Shown here in pieces: positions 61,866-64,000 of a stretch of 64,000 bases of DNA (positions within the stretch are counted from its first letter, which is position 1; every line of letters starts with the position of its first letter). The notes beneath the pieces are model-generated. The model ran no database searches. It saw nothing but the letters and a program-made list of their open reading frames with translations, and had not been told where the DNA came from. Made by a program: the position numbers and the translations under genes. Source of the DNA: Aulostomus chinensis (taxonomy: Eukaryota > Chordata > Actinopteri > Syngnathiformes > Aulostomidae). The stretch covers positions 1,325,001-1,389,000 of the forward strand of contig JBBMOA010000022.1 in the NCBI GenBank assembly GCA_037954235.1, read 5' to 3'.

Positions 61866-63390
61866 GAAGCAGTCACGTCATGCACCCGTTACACTGACAT
61901 CATTCCTTCCTCAATTTCTCATTAAAAGAATAATTTAGAAGGTTTCAATGTGAACCTTTCAGACTTTTATTCAAATTCAGAAAAGGAAAACATATTTTTT
62001 TTAAGTATGTATATTTTCACCTGTCTTTTTAGTGTTATTCTTTCTGTCCCCTCATAACCTTAAGCTGAGCCGTGAGTTTCGATTCCGCGCGCTTGGAGAC
62101 TTCCAGTCAAATGAAACTGACGCTGCGTGGAGTTGCGGGGTTTGCGTTTGCACGCGTGTCCTGCTGAGGAGAATCTGAACTATAAAGCCTTCTTCATCCT
62201 GCAGATCATTTAAAGTTCGCAGCTTGTTCACGTGTTTACTCCTGGACTGTGTGACACACGAACAGCAGACCAACAAACTCGAGCGGAGCTTAAAAAGCAC
62301 AGAAAGACAGAGCGAGACGAGAGGGCGACGGCGCTCACCGGCCTGCGCCTCCCGCTGAGTTCATGGTTTCTGTCGGTTGGAAACTCGGTGAAACCCCTCT
62401 CCTCTCCTCTCCTCTCCTCTCCTCTCAGGACCTGCTGGGTGTACAATGCTGGAGGATCGGTTGTTGACGTGCTAAAGTATGGACTTCCGGTAGTGTCAAA
62501 ATAAAAGGATACAACTCAAGAAGGGTTCTTGTTTTTGTTGTCTTTTGTTTTTTCGGTTCCAAACTAAAATGCATGTTTATTTTATTGAAGTGGAATCTAT
62601 TAATGTGATCGATCTGATACAGTTCATGACATTCAGTCAAATATTTTAATTTGGACCTGCAGTGATGCTCAGGTTTCCTAAATGCAGGCTACGACCTACG
62701 GTGAGGTGGATTGTAGGACATTTACTGTTTGTGGGCGCTTTGCCTTCAAACATCTTCGTTGCATGTTGCATCAATTCTTTTTCCTCTTTCTTTATTTCCT
62801 TGTTCTGTGGACATTTGGGCCCACATTTCGCAGAATCTCATTTTCAGATTCAGACCTTTTGTCGTCTCTTCAATCCACTTGATTGTAAACATTTTGTCTC
62901 AGGAGCCCAAGAGAGGACACAAAAGTTGGTGCTTTTATTTTGTAACCAACTTCCTGAACAGTTCTGAGTGGGCTTCTGCAAAAACGAAACTTAAAGCTTT
63001 GGGACTGACGATGTTTCTCTGGAAAGTCAGCTGTTACTATCCGGTTGTGTGCGTGCGTGCGCGCGCGCGCTGAGGGGGGGGGGGGTTGTGGTCTTTGAAT
63101 AATAAGTTTCCCCTCAAAAGCACAATTTCAGTCCGCGCCTGCTCGAAGCTGAGGAACATCTCCATGAGCTATGAGAGAACTCACATGGATCTTCTGGTTC
63201 CTCTGTAAGTTTAAATGTTTAAATGCAGGTAGAACCACCAGCGGGTTCCTCTCCACCAGGCTTGACGGGTTTTTCCGATCATTTGACATCAGTTTGTGTT
63301 TGTGTTTTGACATCGTGATCATGAGTCAAAGACGCAGACCATGACGGGTGCTGGGGGGCAACATGTACGGTGTTCCCTCACATCCATCAC
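61866..63390. other. No gene seen; (CTCTC)n and GC runs
   Basis: A (TCTCC)n run lies at about 62395-62427, a CpG-rich patch at 62050-62350 could be the Ig gene promoter, and (GC)n at 63058-63070 is followed by poly-G. Short frames have no coding character. Confidence 0.5.
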
Positions 63391-64000
63391 CAGAGTGGAT
63401 GTGCGTGCTTTATGTTCTAAAGGTGATAATAGAACCTTAAAAGAACTTTAGTTTGTTCCGATTATGTCATGACAGCTTGTGCAAACAAGGTGTTCTATAT
63501 GTTCCCCTGTCTGTCCTTCACATCATGTTCTGCTATTGTTTACAGAATCTTGATGGCCAGAAAGGTTCTGTGAAGGTCGTGGAACAACAAACTCACATAG
63601 AACGTTTCCTGAAGGTCTCCTGCTGAATGTTCTTCAAATGCAAATCTGAAAATTGTACAAGGCAATCGATAGAACCATCAGAGAACACTATGTGCCGCCC
63701 CCTAGAGGTTCCTGTAATCTCATTACAAGTTCTGCAAACATTCCAAGAAGCTATAGAGACATCCAGGGAACATTCTGTGTTCCGCTAAATTATCCCAGAA
63801 CCATCTAGATGTTCCACCAAAAACAAACACATCCCACTATCCTTTAAGAACTCTGTATCTGTACCACCCGGAACACTTAAGGGACGTTGTGTCACATTGA
63901 GGAGGGAACGTCCAGAGGTCTCCAACTTTCAGCTTAGACACGAGAGAATGAAACTAACACGAATTTACGATGGATCGAGAACCCAAAAAGTAACGGACTG
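63391..64000. repeat. Region dense in GTTCT/AGAAC and GGAAC words
   Basis: Many short, imperfect, inverted words such as 'agaacattcc', 'ggttctgtgaag', 'agaaccatca' and 'aggttcctg' recur at irregular spacing on both strands. It looks like an old degraded short-unit repeat and continues past the window edge. Confidence 0.5.

Overview
The window is vertebrate nuclear DNA, most likely from a spiny-rayed (percomorph) teleost. The basis is split genes with GT-AG introns, long microsatellites, several families of fish LINEs, tRNA-derived SINEs and MITEs, and the linked block ring1 - rps18 - vps52. These three genes are also neighbours in the extended MHC class II region of human, with rps18 and vps52 head to head, so this is probably a teleost MHC-linked segment.

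Layout. 1-2.8 kb: the 5' part of a minus-strand gene for a secreted Thr/Ala/Ser/Gly-rich mucin-like protein that runs off the left edge. 2.8-15.8 kb: a repeat-rich gap with a LINE tail, a GC-rich repeat, two L2-type LINEs lying head to head (5.9-10.6 kb), two SINE copies and a palindromic MITE. 15.8-25.3 kb: a plus-strand gene whose last exon, 8.2 kb long, encodes a giant Ala/Glu-rich protein (about 2,749 aa predicted). It is built from nearly nine copies of a 272-residue (816 bp) repeat and ends in a GPI-type hydrophobic tail. 25.3-28.8 kb: no gene seen. 28.8-35.7 kb: ring1 (Polycomb E3 ligase), with a 53-bp minisatellite and nested MITEs in its introns. 37.85-41.08 kb: rps18 on the minus strand, complete. 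41.37-56.5 kb: vps52, complete in 20 coding exons that sum to 723 codons plus stop, with a LINE and several MITEs in its introns. 57.7-61.9 kb: a minus-strand gene for a two-Ig-domain, probably GPI-anchored surface protein. 62-64 kb: no gene recognised.

The most unusual material is the pair of divergent, highly repetitive secreted-protein genes at the left. They are not alike in sequence but share one design: a noncoding first exon, a tiny signal-peptide exon ending in a phase-1 donor, and a single giant exon of low-complexity repeats. Neither could be assigned to a known family by reading alone. The Ala-rich gene resembles type I antifreeze and group 3 LEA proteins in composition and helical periodicity only.

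Exon boundaries of ring1, rps18, vps52 and the Ig gene were read by hand from splice sites and reading-frame phase. The introns join in frame throughout. Names of transposable element families come from recognition of typical sequences and are less certain than the host genes.
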